From NCBI RefSeq assembly GCF_023898315.1, contig NC_064622.1:356295234-356359233 (forward strand): a stretch of 64,000 nucleotides of DNA. Direction: 5' to 3'. Source of the stretch: Schistocerca nitens (taxonomy: Eukaryota > Arthropoda > Insecta > Orthoptera > Acrididae). Position numbers and translations under genes: made by a program. Under the pieces are notes generated by a model. It was not told the origin of the DNA. It worked only from the letters and a program-made list of their open reading frames with translations, and did no database searches. Each line of letters starts with the position of its first letter. Within the stretch, counting starts at the first letter, position 1. Below, one piece after another: positions 11,115 to 20,663 of this stretch.

Positions 11115-11619
11115 TTATGGTGAAGAGAATACTTCATGTGATTCACATTTCATCAGGTTCCTATTAGCAACCATCTCTTCTCACAGGTAGGAAAAAACTC
11201 GGAACGTAGAGTTGGCCATATTGACAAATATCCCTAACAGTCTTTCCAGTCGGATTTTCGTAGTAAATTGAAATTCTGCTACATTCGAAGATGAACAATA
11301 CGGAATTTGTATTTACTTCGTTGGATAATGTATGAAAATGCAGTGGTCGAAACTCGGGGCGGAGAAAAAAAAGCTCGTCTTCTACCTTTTTTTTAAATTT
11401 ATTTACTGATGCAGAGGTTTTGGCGCCAGTATTTATCTTTGTGCCCACAAAGCACGCTTGTGTAGCACTACATATATTCGACGGCAGAAGTTAGTTGTGG
11501 CGGCACCTATCAACATTTTTCAGAACTTCTGCTTGCTTTGCACTCGATTCTAAGCCGCAGGTGGTTTTTTGGATTACAAAAACCGGAAAAAAAGTGCGGC
11601 TTAGATTCGAGTAAATACG

Positions 11620-12192
11620 GTAGATTAAGAAATGAGACACTTAAAGTAGTACAGGAGTTTGCCATTTGGGGAGCAAAATAACTGATGATAATCGAATTAG
11701 AGAGGATATGAAATGTAGACTAGCAATGGCAAGGAAAGCGTTCCTGAAGAAGAGAAATTAACTGTCAGAAAGTCGTTTCTTAAAGTATTTGTATGGAGTG
11801 TTGCCATGTATGGAAGTGAAACGTGGACGTTAAATAGTGTAGATAAGAAGAGAATAGAAGCTTTCAAACTGTGGTGCTACAGAAGAATGCTGAAGATTAG
11901 ATGGGTAGATCACGTAACTAATGAGGAGGTATTGAATAGAATGGGGAGGAGTTTGTGGCACAACTTGACAAGAAGAATGGACCGGTTGGTAAGACATGTT
12001 CTGAGGCATCAAGGGATCACAAACTTAGCATTGGAGGGCAGCGTGGAGGGTAAAAATTGTAGAGGGAGACGAAGAGATGAATACACTAAGCAGATTCAGA
12101 AGGATGTAGGTTGCAGTAAGTACTGGGAGATGAAGAAGCTTGCACAGGATAGAGTAGCATGGAGAGCTGCATCAAACCAGTCTCAGGGCTGA
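11620..12192 (+). pseudogene. RTE-like C-terminal domain, copy B
   Basis: This is the end of the RTE-like ORF2 after the TIR insertion. It reads MYGSETWTLNSVDKKR, then WCYRRMLKIRWVDHVT, VRHVLRHQGI, EGKNCRGRRRDEY and a final VAWRAASNQSQG with a TGA at 12190-12192. These blocks align one-to-one with copy A at 844-1173. The stretch 11806-12192 is open, with breaks upstream. The 3' UTR is only about 20 bases and ends in an ACAAC-rich tail. Confidence 0.75.
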
Positions 12193-12221
12193 AGAACACA
12201 ACAAACAACAACAACCTGGAA

Positions 12222-13715
12222 TGGTCATTTGTTGCAGCATAGGAATCTAGAATATGTTCACCTTGAAGCTTTCTTCTTTCTTGTTGAAACTATTCTATAG
12301 TTTATTTCTATAGCTTCTCTCAACAGCCAAAACTTCAACGTTAACGAATTTTACTATGTGGTTGGCCTCACACAGCGTGTGCTCTGCCATCGTTGATTTC
12401 TCCACATGCCCCAACCTGTACTGTCACTTCTGTGATTCTGGTGTTGATTGAGTGTCCAGTCATTCCAACATAAACTTTTCTGCATGTGCATGGTATGCGG
12501 TATATTCCTGACAGTGCAAGTGGGTCCCTTTTCTACTTTGCCGATATGAGAGACTCTTTGATCTTTGTTGTGTTTGTGAAATATACAGCCAATTCTGTGT
12601 GCCACTTTGGGAATGTAAGGCTGAAAGGCTGTACCTGACATTTCTTTTTCTGATGTTTCACTTCACCGATTGTTTGACTCTGTTATACTTCTTATATAAC
12701 CGGTGGAGTACTTATTTCTCCTCAGAACACTTTGCTGATGTTGCATCTCGCATCTGAGGTGCAGTGGCACACATATTCATCTTGCTAATATTCATTATGC
12801 CTCTTTTCTGGGCCGGGTGATGATTTGACAGTTTGCGCAGGTATCGGTCCATGTGTGTTGGTTTTCGATACATGCTGTGTCCCAGGTTTTCACCATCCCC
12901 TGTGACCAGCACGTCTATAAAGGGTAGCTGTTAGTCCTTTTCTACTTTCATGATAAATTTTATGTTGGCATGGAGGCTGTTCAAGTGTATTAAGAAATTA
13001 CCAAGCCGTTCCTTACCATGGCTTCACACAGTGAAGATATCATCGACATATCTGTACCACAACTTATGTTTGCAAGATGCCAAGCCTTAGCTTCAAAATG
13101 TTCCATGAAGCAGTTGCCCATCACTGAACTAAGAGGAGTACCCATGGCAATACCTTCCAACTGTTTGCACGAGTTGCCATTCCAAATGAAATAGCTCATG
13201 GTGAGGCATGCACAAAAGAGCCTGGTGGTGTCTTGTGGGAAAATGGAACTAATGTGCTCCTGAGAGTCACTGAGTGGTACTTTGGTTAACAAAGAAACAT
13301 AGTAAAATTTGCTTACATGGAAGTTCTGGCTGTAGATATGCTATCACACCTGCTTATTCAGAGAAACTATAGCAATACACAAACATGAGAATAGTTTCTA
13401 CAAGAAAGAAGGAAGCTTCAAAGTGAATGGATCTCGCATTCTTGTGCTGCAGCGAATGACTGTTGCAGATAGCAAGAGGAGAACCACTCTGGAAATGTCC
13501 ATGGAAAAGCCCTTGGACATTGGCTTGCCAGGTACATATAATGTGCGGCCACGAGTTTGACTCCAGCCCACCACCAGCAATGGAGAGTGAAGCTTTGACA
13601 ATGCCAGCCACTTGTGGGCGAAATATCAGAAAAATCATCAAATAAATGTTGGCTGGAGGACCTGACACAGAAGCCAACAGGCATTTTGTCAAGAAGTGAC
13701 AATGAATGCCTTAAC
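12222..13715 (-). mobile_element. Penelope-like element PLE-a with inverted terminal repeats
   Basis: The minus strand carries a PLE-type RT followed by a GIY-YIG endonuclease domain. About 100 bases at 12225-12325 reappear inverted at 13360-13462. Shared blocks include CTTGAAGC-TTC-TTCTTTCTTG and GAAACTATTCT. PLEs are known to have terminal repeats that can be direct or inverted, so the structure fits. It lies just beyond the tail of RTE copy B. The coding part has frameshifts and is inactive. Fragments of the same family lie at 300-362 and 4116-4362. Confidence 0.75.
12300..13292 (-). pseudogene. PLE reverse transcriptase and GIY-YIG endonuclease remnant
   Basis: The remnant starts inside the RT palm: PLSDSQEHISSIF, then QLEGIAMGTPLSSVMGN (motif B), then the catalytic WYRYVDDIFTV after a frameshift. 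It continues [19 protein letters not shown], a typical PLE thumb block, to about 12712. The C-terminal part (12300-12560), read across frames, has YRIPCTCRKVYVGMTG, the GIY-YIG fold of the PLE endonuclease, which helps prime reverse transcription. At least three frameshifts are present. The N-terminal RT part is missing. Confidence 0.75.
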
Positions 13716-14005
13716 AGTTTTGTATGGTAAATTGCTGAGAAGTGAAACAACGTTTCAAGACAACAGTATTTATTTGCTGGAAAAAATATATACACACTAG
13801 CACATCAAACAATATTTCTAAGGGAATACATGAAGGCTGTTTATCTTTGTTTACCTTGGCCATTGTTCTTAGCAAGTAACATAATAAACAACTGTATCTT
13901 TCTCAATCAATAGAGCTGTTTCACTTAATAAAAGGTTATTTAAGGAAAACTGCTTCGTTAATTTCTGTTCTTGTTTATGCACAGTGTAGGCATCAGCTCT
14001 GCCTA

Positions 14006-14437
14006 GTTAAGGCCAATTCACACTGGCTGTCACAGCACCATCACTTTACAGTATCATCACGGCAGGGTGTAGGCACACTGTCTGTCACGTCACATCACAT
14101 CAAGTCAATTCAAGTCATGTGATTTCAAATCTCACGGCTGTCCTCAACTGTTTTCAATCTTAACATCTAACAAAAAATTAAAATGAATTAATAACAGAGA
14201 GACAGAATAACAACTGATATCAACTATGAAAACCATGACCTAATGAAAGCATGACAAAACGAAGTATGGAGGACAGAAGCATGGCTGGGTATCAAGAAGA
14301 AATGAGTTTGGGGATCATGTGATCAACAATGGCTGATGATGTCACCCATCAAAACTTTGTCCCCGAGAAACCATGAGAATGCCATGCCATAAAGTAACAT
14401 GATGTGACTTGACTTGACTTTAAATTCCAATGTTAAC
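14006..14437. mobile_element. Possible MITE
   Basis: The left edge GTTAAGGCCAATTCACACTGG and the right edge, read in reverse, GTTAACATTGGAATTTAAAGT are imperfect inverted repeats. Inside both ends are short repeats of the CACATCAAGTCAA / TTGACTTGACTT type. Size (about 430 bp) and lack of ORFs fit a MITE, but no target duplication is evident. Confidence 0.35.
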
Positions 14438-15513
14438 AGACTTGATACAGTTTGCTCAACCAATTTCAACATCAGAACTTAACTTTCTTCCCGAAGACCT
14501 TGATGCTAACATCATGTTCCATTTTGTTCCATTCCATGCCCTTTACAAGCTGTGTGAATTCTGCCACTCGAAAGGTATTGCAAAATATTTTGATATAACA
14601 TTACATTCTATTATTTCGATTGTGAGTTAGCCGTTACTGCTTCAGTTCATAAATAATGTTTTAATAGAATCAGCAGTCCAATCAGAATCTAAAATTTTGT
14701 TTCAATTCAGTTTCAGTTAGTGTTATTGTTCATAGTGCTATAGGGCACTATTATTATTTATTACAGTCCAACTCATGAACGATGGCAGTTCACACAAGTG
14801 AAGGGACGGATGGAGGTTCCACTTGTGCTGGTTCCAAGTTCCAGTTCCACTATGCACATAGACATGCTCAGCACTTGAAGAAAGCATGTATCCTGCAAAT
14901 TATGCCTTTCACTTGCTTATGAAGAAGTTATCATTTGCTACCACCATCGACGATGACAGCTCGCAACGCATGGAATAAAAATTCACTAAATAACTCACTA
15001 TGAATACATTTAATGTTCTCAGGGGTTATGAAATTCATAGCACAGTGCTCAGAACACAGCTCAACTCTCATAGACTGTCAGAGCACGCGTTATGTAGGCA
15101 CACAGAACTAAACTAAACTCGACCGCTTATTTTCATGACTCCAACTACAGTGAGACTCATTCTGTAGCATTTCCATGGACACTCCTGCAGTGAAACTGTA
15201 TCAACATTTTCTTTCTCTAGCCTGCAGAGAAAAATGGTACTCTCTGTTTAATTAATGGAATTGATATTCTGAAATCGGTATATATTTTTTTGAGCTTTTG
15301 GTGGGGTTTCTCTACTCTAAAAAAACGACATGTCAATACTACACATACTCTGCTGCCCTAGTAGTTGCATTTCTTGTGTAGCGCATGACTGACATATTCT
15401 CCTCCCAATGATAGAGTCCCAGAAGTCCGAGTTCCAAATTATCACATAATTGTCTGAGCCTCTAATGTAAGCTTTCCACTTGGGTCCAAATTGGTTCTGG
15501 GGACAATACTATA
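14438..15513. other. No recognisable feature
   Basis: I see no coding, RNA or repeat signal here. The region is A+T-rich with only short open frames lacking family motifs. The 13716-14005 interval before the MITE is similar. Confidence 0.5.
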
Positions 15514-15829
15514 CGAGGTCTGTTCAAAAAATTGCAGAACTTTGTTCACAAAATTTTTCTACACTTACCTTTTACTTATTGTGCATGGTCTCCTTCGAAA
15601 TACTCTCCTCCACAATTGATACACACTCCAAATGCTGGGAGCAGTCTTGGTACACCTCTTACTGGATCACTCAAAGTGCTGTCTGTGAATTTTCTTTCAT
15701 CTCATCTATTGTTGCAAATATTTGCCCTTTCAGTGGGGTTTTCAACTTTGGAAATAAAAAAAGTATGCAGGCGCCAGGTCTGGAGAGCACGGAGCATGAG
15801 GCAGCATAGTGATAGTGTTTTTTGCGCAA
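15514..15829 (-). mobile_element. Mariner fragment (mariner-1), transposase C-terminus
   Basis: The plus-strand left edge, next to a TA at 15512-15513, is CGAGGTCTGTTCAAAAA, a typical mariner terminal repeat. On the minus strand, pieces read PCSPDLAPAYFF (catalytic third-Asp region of DD34D transposases, here shifted and altered) and FPKLKTPLKGQ, then IDEMKENS. Only the last third or so of a mariner remains. It abuts a second element near 15830. Confidence 0.7.
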
Positions 15830-16195
15830 AAATCATGCACCAACATGGATGAATGTGTGAGTGTGATGCAGGAAAGATGTACAGAAATGTTTCTGTATGT
15901 AATGGGTTAGGAGCCAGATGTGGGCAGAAAAGGTCAAACGTGAGGAAGTCATAATCTCGATTTTGCTATTAACCACCATTTTCACAATTTGTTTTATATG
16001 AGCACTGGAGATGCCAACGAGCTGGTATATGGTGACAGATGTGCACCTGGTGGCCAAAATTGCTATCATTTTTTTCCAGAATAAATCAATTCTGCATTAA
16101 CACATTAGCTTATCTCCCAAGTTTCGCTGCCATACAATAATTACAACTCACACTCGACCTCCGTGAGTAGCTGCACTTGAATTATAACCACCTGA
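15830..16195 (-). mobile_element. Fragment of mariner-2 family
   Basis: This matches parts of the element at 34394-35915: the AGAAAGATGTACA block, ATTAACCACCAT, a GCACCTGGTGG block and the terminal CTGCACTTGAATTATAACCA just before a TA at 16196-16197. The central part of the transposase is deleted. It is a non-coding remnant. Confidence 0.65.
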
Positions 16196-16197
16196 TA

Positions 16198-18539
16198 CTC
16201 AGCCGCTGATGCAGCAGGAAAGACAGGGTGAAAGATGAAATTGTGAAAACCTGAAGCCACTAAGAGAGCTAACCACTTGAGAAAACTAGTACACGTTATG
16301 CCATTGCTACTCCCCCCAAGCACAGCACATGGAAATAGCCAGCATACATGCAATGCCTTTGTTAATCAACGATGTCAGTTGCAGAAGTCTTGTAATTCAG
16401 AGGAGGCTGTCAGCTCATCTTTTGGGCCCAATCATCTATAATCGTCTATGAAGTTACAGGTCTTGCTGGAGAGGCTCTGCCACTATCCACTGCAGTGCTA
16501 ACTTTCGGGTCATCACTGATGGGGTGCAGAGACCGCCACAACATACTGGCATACTGGAAGACTGACTAGTGGTGCCAAGAAGCTCTTTGCCATACGCCAT
16601 CATCAGGAGGAGCCACTATAGCTGCTTACCCCCTTCCTGCAGCTGACACTAAAGCTGCTGGTGTCTTTCCTATAACTGGAGGCAATGGATTGAACTCTAC
16701 ATGACAATGAGTACTCCTGCTTGGGCCGGAGGTAGAGTCGCCTGGGAATACATCTTCACTGCAATGAGAATCATTCAGAGATCAGCTCACAGAGCTGCTG
16801 TCTGTCACTATCTTCTATGCCATCTATGAGTCCTGGGGGCACAGACTGGGCATGGTCTCACAGTTGTCACCCAAACCATCCTCCACGTAGCAGTACTGCC
16901 ATGCAGATATCTGCCTGCTACTGCTGACATAGTGTGCACTCTGCTGGACCATCTGAGCTGCCAGTATCACGGAAGACAATTCTGTGTTTCAGATTAATAA
17001 ACATATCACTGTGAACAATGTTTTCTTGGTGCTCTCAAGTGCAAACAGATCCTCTTCACTATGCTCCCACTCGGCACGATCTCGGCAACCAGACCACTGT
17101 ACAATGAGAGCGAATTTCTGGATAGAAATAGACATGTGCAGGGCTGCAGCATTTGAGGCTTAAATTTAAAAGTAAGCTGCTGATGTTGTACTGACATCAC
17201 AAACAGTCTCTCTCCCACAATAATTGTGAAGCAGATGGTTAGAGAAATGTGTGTATTATACCCACAAACTAACATAGCATGACTCAGTCCTTGTATCACA
17301 GACACCAGTCATGGCAGAAGATAGAACACAGTTCATTATACTGACGATGAATGTACCACATCTCAGTATACATCAACAACAGACATAGACATCAAATGTT
17401 TCCACATAATTTCTAATTCATTTCTAATGAATGCTGGTGCTGCAGATAGCCATGATAGAGAGGCCTGAGGTTTCATTTACGCTACATTCCACATGCAAGC
17501 TTACAATTGCCGGCAGATCAATTGTCTAGTCCAGGGTTAGTCTAACTTTTTTACATATCACCCCCTTTTGCATCTCTGTTAGCAGTAAAATTTTCCAAAC
17601 ACCTAATGCTTTCTCAGTAATGGTGATTTATAAAGAAGGAAAGTAACTTCATTTACAAAGTTTTTAAAACAAAGTTACTGCAAATTAAATCATATAATAA
17701 TAATTACTTACCAAATACTTGATGTCAAAATTTTATGAAAACCCAACGGAAATGTTTTTAAAACCCCTATTGCCTACTGCTCACCATGAAAGCTCTAAGG
17801 CCAACTAGTGGGCAGTATTGGCCAAGTTGACTACCATTGACATTGACAAATCTGTTTTACGGTGGTTTCTTCCTGAGGTTTACACACAACACCCATGAAT
17901 TATAGTTATAAAACTGACATCCAATAATGTTCCAGATGATCTCAGATCAGATTAATTTGAAAGCTAAGACATCAATGCAGACCACTACACAATGGCCAAG
18001 TCTTATATCACAGTCAATTATAATAGTTCTTATGTGAGAAAATGAGCTATAGTAGTTCTTAAAGATGCGTAGTCAATGTGGCTCACTTGATATAGCGCTA
18101 GTGTTTGTTGTAGAAGTACATTCATTCCATAGATGCAAACAGTAGGCCTCTTGATGAATTTAGTAACCATATGGGTACCACACCGTACCATCCAGTCTGT
18201 AAGGATTTCCCCAAAGACATTTTGTGTGTTTCATTTGCACATATTTTAATTTCTGAGCACCCACATTTCACACACATTTTGTCTCTTGTAACAAAGATCT
18301 GCTACATCCAGCAACTACTGAAAATGCATGAACTGGTAAGTTTCTCTGTAACATAGTGACAACAACTGAAAATATATGAACTGTTAAGTCTCTCTGACAT
18401 TGCAACAGCTGACTTGTTAAGTTCCATCTCATAGAAAATGTGCTAGTCCTGTCAACACAGCAACAACTTTGACTCTCTAGGTCATATGCCTCTACACCAT
18501 TTATGCAGTGGATATCTAAGGTTGTCAGTTTTGACTGTC
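16198..18539. other. Unassigned interval, weak hAT-like edge at 17526
   Basis: No gene is recognisable. At 17526-17590 the sequence CCAGGGTTAGTCTAAC followed by a C-rich CACCCCCTTTT resembles the ends of hAT elements, but no partner end was found. ATTAATAAACAT near 16993 resembles a polyadenylation signal without supporting context. Confidence 0.3.
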
Positions 18540-19694
18540 CAGTCACATTAATGTGCCCACATGTCAAAAGTTTGAATAACCATCTTCTGCAGTGTGAGAC
18601 ATGCAGAAAATGAGTCAGTGAGGTTCTGGAAGGCACTAACAGGGATGTGAAGCCATGGCAACTCCATTGGCATGACCAATGGTGCTAAGTTTCTCGGTTG
18701 AGGATCTGTGGTACAAATGGTCCGACTGAGGTTGTTCTGCAGATTCTCAATTGGGTTTAAGTCTGGGGAGTATGGTAAACTCATTCTGGTGCTCTTTGAA
18801 CCAGATACGTACACTGTGAGCTGTGTGATACATTGCTTTGTCCTGCTGGTAGATGCCATCATACTGATGAAAAACAAACTGCATGTAAGGGTGGACAAAT
18901 CCCAAGGATAGATGCAAACTTAAGTGGATCCAGTGTGCGTTCCAAAATGATCATCCAGGGAATTCTGCAAAACATTCCCCAGACCATAAAACTCCTTCCT
19001 CCAGCCTGGACCTCCCCACAGTTGTTGGTGCTTGCTTTCAAGTTTCATGTCGCACATGGCAACAGCTGTCTGACTGATGGAGCACAAAATGTGTTCATCT
19101 GAAAAGGCCACAGATCATCACCCAGTGGATGTCCTGTTGTAGTACTGGTATACAGATTTCTGTCTTCAACACCAATGAACAGCTGCTAGCAGGCATACAT
19201 GAACTTGGCACCTGCTGCACAGACCCACACACAGCAGTGTTCGCTGAATGGCTGTTGAAGAAACACTGTTGGTAGTCCCTCGGTTCATCTGGGCAGTCAG
19301 CTGCTCACTATCTGCATGTCAATTTGTCCATACGCATCTCTGCAGCCATCATTCACCCTGTTATCTATGGCCTGGGATGCACTACAGTTACCTTAGCGCT
19401 GGTTTTGGGTAGCACCATTTTGTCATGCACTGTATATTTTAACCATGGCATCATGCACTCAGTTTACAAACTTAGCCATTTCGAAAATGCTTCCACCCTT
19501 GGCTTGAAAGCTAATGATCGTGACCATTTAGATATCAGTTACATTGCTCCGTTTCCTCTTTATGGCAAGGACTGCACTATTTCCTGTATCCTCCTGGCAC
19601 ACTTTGTATACTCTTCACTGTTTGTGCTGCCAATCTGCAGTCTGTGAGTTGTTATTGCACGTTGATGTTGAATATTGGTTGTGGTCACAGAGTA
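18540..19694 (-). mobile_element. Tc1-like transposon fossil (Tc1-a)
   Basis: The left edge CAGTCACATTAATGTGCCCA resembles a known Tc1-type end, with a faint inverted partner near 19670-19694. On the minus strand, 18548-18898 reads LPYSPDLNPIEN, the catalytic Glu region of DD34E transposases. Upstream, 18920-19111 has FSDEHILCSIS (first catalytic Asp) and QLWGGPGW. Several frameshifts and stops break it. The right boundary is approximate. Confidence 0.65.
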
Positions 19695-19813
19695 GGAATG
19701 GATCATGCGTATAACATTTACATATACTGAGAGATGTTTAGTTGCAATTTCTGATGTAACTTGGAGGATTCTGCTACAAATCTACTGTAATAAAGGGTAT
19801 TTTTTGCAACAAC

Positions 19814-19820
<7 letters not shown>

Positions 19821-19870
<50 letters not shown>
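19821..19870. repeat. (TC)25 microsatellite
   Basis: A clean 50-base run of TC lies in otherwise unassigned sequence (19695-20012). It gives rise to meaningless Ser-Leu or Arg-Glu repeats in translation. Confidence 0.98.
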
Positions 19871-19873
<3 letters not shown>

Positions 19874-20166
19874 TGTTGACACTGGAACAGATGAGCCATT
19901 GTGCTTCATCTCATGTAAAAGTGTGCTAAGTCTCTTGGATATACCCATAAATGGACTGTGAAGTAGTGGCTTCTCAAATCAAGAACTGTTTTATTTGCTT
20001 TAGCCGCAATTCTGTTACATCCTCATTTCCGCAGTGCTGTGGCCTTCTCCACCAGACATCACGGCTAGAGTATCAGCAACCAAACTGACAGCCTGCAGCT
20101 GCGGGTTGCCCAGATCGCAGGCACACCGAAGCACTACACAACCGACAGGCAATGTTGATGAACGGC

Positions 20167-20194
20167 CACAACAACAACAACAACAACAACAACA
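20167..20194. repeat. (CAA)n microsatellite
   Basis: About nine CAA units lie inside the U3-like part of the probable LTR. Confidence 0.95.
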
Positions 20195-20336
20195 CAGCAA
20201 AGACACCAGCGGCCACCAGGGGCCACTACCAGCCCACATAAACATAAGGAAGAGGTCGCTGCAGATCCCGGAATTATTTTCACATGTCAAACCACGTGAT
20301 GGAAAATAGTTCCGAGGTACTCATCCGCGGAAGTGC

Positions 20337-20371
20337 TATAAAGGCCGGCACTCAGCTGCACATTGACAGTT
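20337..20371 (+). promoter_or_regulatory. TATA box and initiator
   Basis: TATAAAG at 20337-20343 is followed by ACAGTTC with its A at 20368, a spacing of 31 bases. This is the normal arrangement of an RNA polymerase II core promoter in arthropods, where CAGT is the usual initiator. Confidence 0.6.
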
Positions 20372-20389
20372 CATCAACCGCCAGCAGAC

Positions 20390-20527
20390 ATGGATAGCTG
20401 CCGTCCCGGCAGCCTGGCTTGGATCTTCTCGCTGATCTCTGGATTAGGCTTGGTATATTGGAGAAGTCTCTGGCAGAGACTAGTAGGAAATTATTTCAGT
20501 TGTTTTCTATATTATTCTTGTATGTAG
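20390..20527 (+). CDS. Short ORF downstream of the LTR-like promoter (45 aa)
   Basis: The first ATG after the predicted start site opens a 45-codon frame beginning MDSCRPGSLAWIFSL and ending at TAG 20525-20527. It has a hydrophobic stretch (residues 9-23) and no family I recognise. Position and length also fit chance in an LTR R/U5 region. I give it only because it is the first ATG of the putative transcript. Confidence 0.15.
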   Translation: MDSCRPGSLAWIFSLISGLGLVYWRSLWQRLVGNYFSCFLYYSCM

Positions 20528-20663
20528 CTGTGATTCGAAGACGGATCACTGTTTTGTGTTGGTGTTATACTTGGAGAATTTGTTTTGGTTAATTGAACAG
20601 TCCAATAAATTGTTTTCGGACTTTGAACGTTAGTTTCTTCTGCTTACGCAGACATATCACGCA

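Larger units (their letters stand above)
10134..11619. mobile_element. DNA transposon-like element, perfect 27-bp TIRs, no recognisable transposase
   Basis: Terminal inverted repeats at 10134-10160 and 11593-11619 begin CCGTATTTACTCG and are perfect over 27 bp. The motif TCGAATCTAAGCCGCAC recurs just inside the left end (10161-10177 and about 10209-10225) and in altered form near 11545. The target is known from RTE copy A: the flanks join cleanly and fit a TA duplication with one base lost on the left. No transposase was recognised in any frame; the longest frame (10580-11056) has no motif I know. It is either non-autonomous or a decayed element of an unassigned superfamily. Confidence 0.8.
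4363..12211 (+). mobile_element. RTE/BovB-type retrotransposon, copy B, split by two insertions
   Basis: This plus-strand copy starts near AACCATGGACC (4372) and ends in an (ACA)n-like tail at about 12211. It is interrupted at 4952-8174 by a Jockey-like LINE and at 10134-11619 by a TIR transposon. Removing both gives the same order as copy A: 5' UTR, endonuclease, linker, RT, C-terminal domain. Empty-site comparison with copy A is clean at both breaks. Frameshifts and stops in the coding part mean it is not functional. The host element is older than both insertions. Confidence 0.8.
20013..20663 (+). mobile_element. Probable solo LTR of an LTR retrotransposon
   Basis: A 650-base block starts TGTTACATCC and ends ATATCACGCA. 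Its order fits U3-R-U5: TATA box at 20337, an initiator-like CAGT 31 bases downstream, and AATAAA at 20604-20609. It is G+C-richer than its surroundings. No internal gag-pol region or second LTR is present, and I could not find a target duplication, so the boundaries and the call remain tentative. A host gene promoter is the alternative. Confidence 0.45.

Noticed and set aside
19718..19948. Frame with Arg-Glu repeats
   Set aside because: Produced by the (TC)25 microsatellite.
20015..20309. Overlapping frames on both strands with Gln or Cys repeats
   Set aside because: They are translations of the (CAA)n array in the LTR-like block and lack other support.
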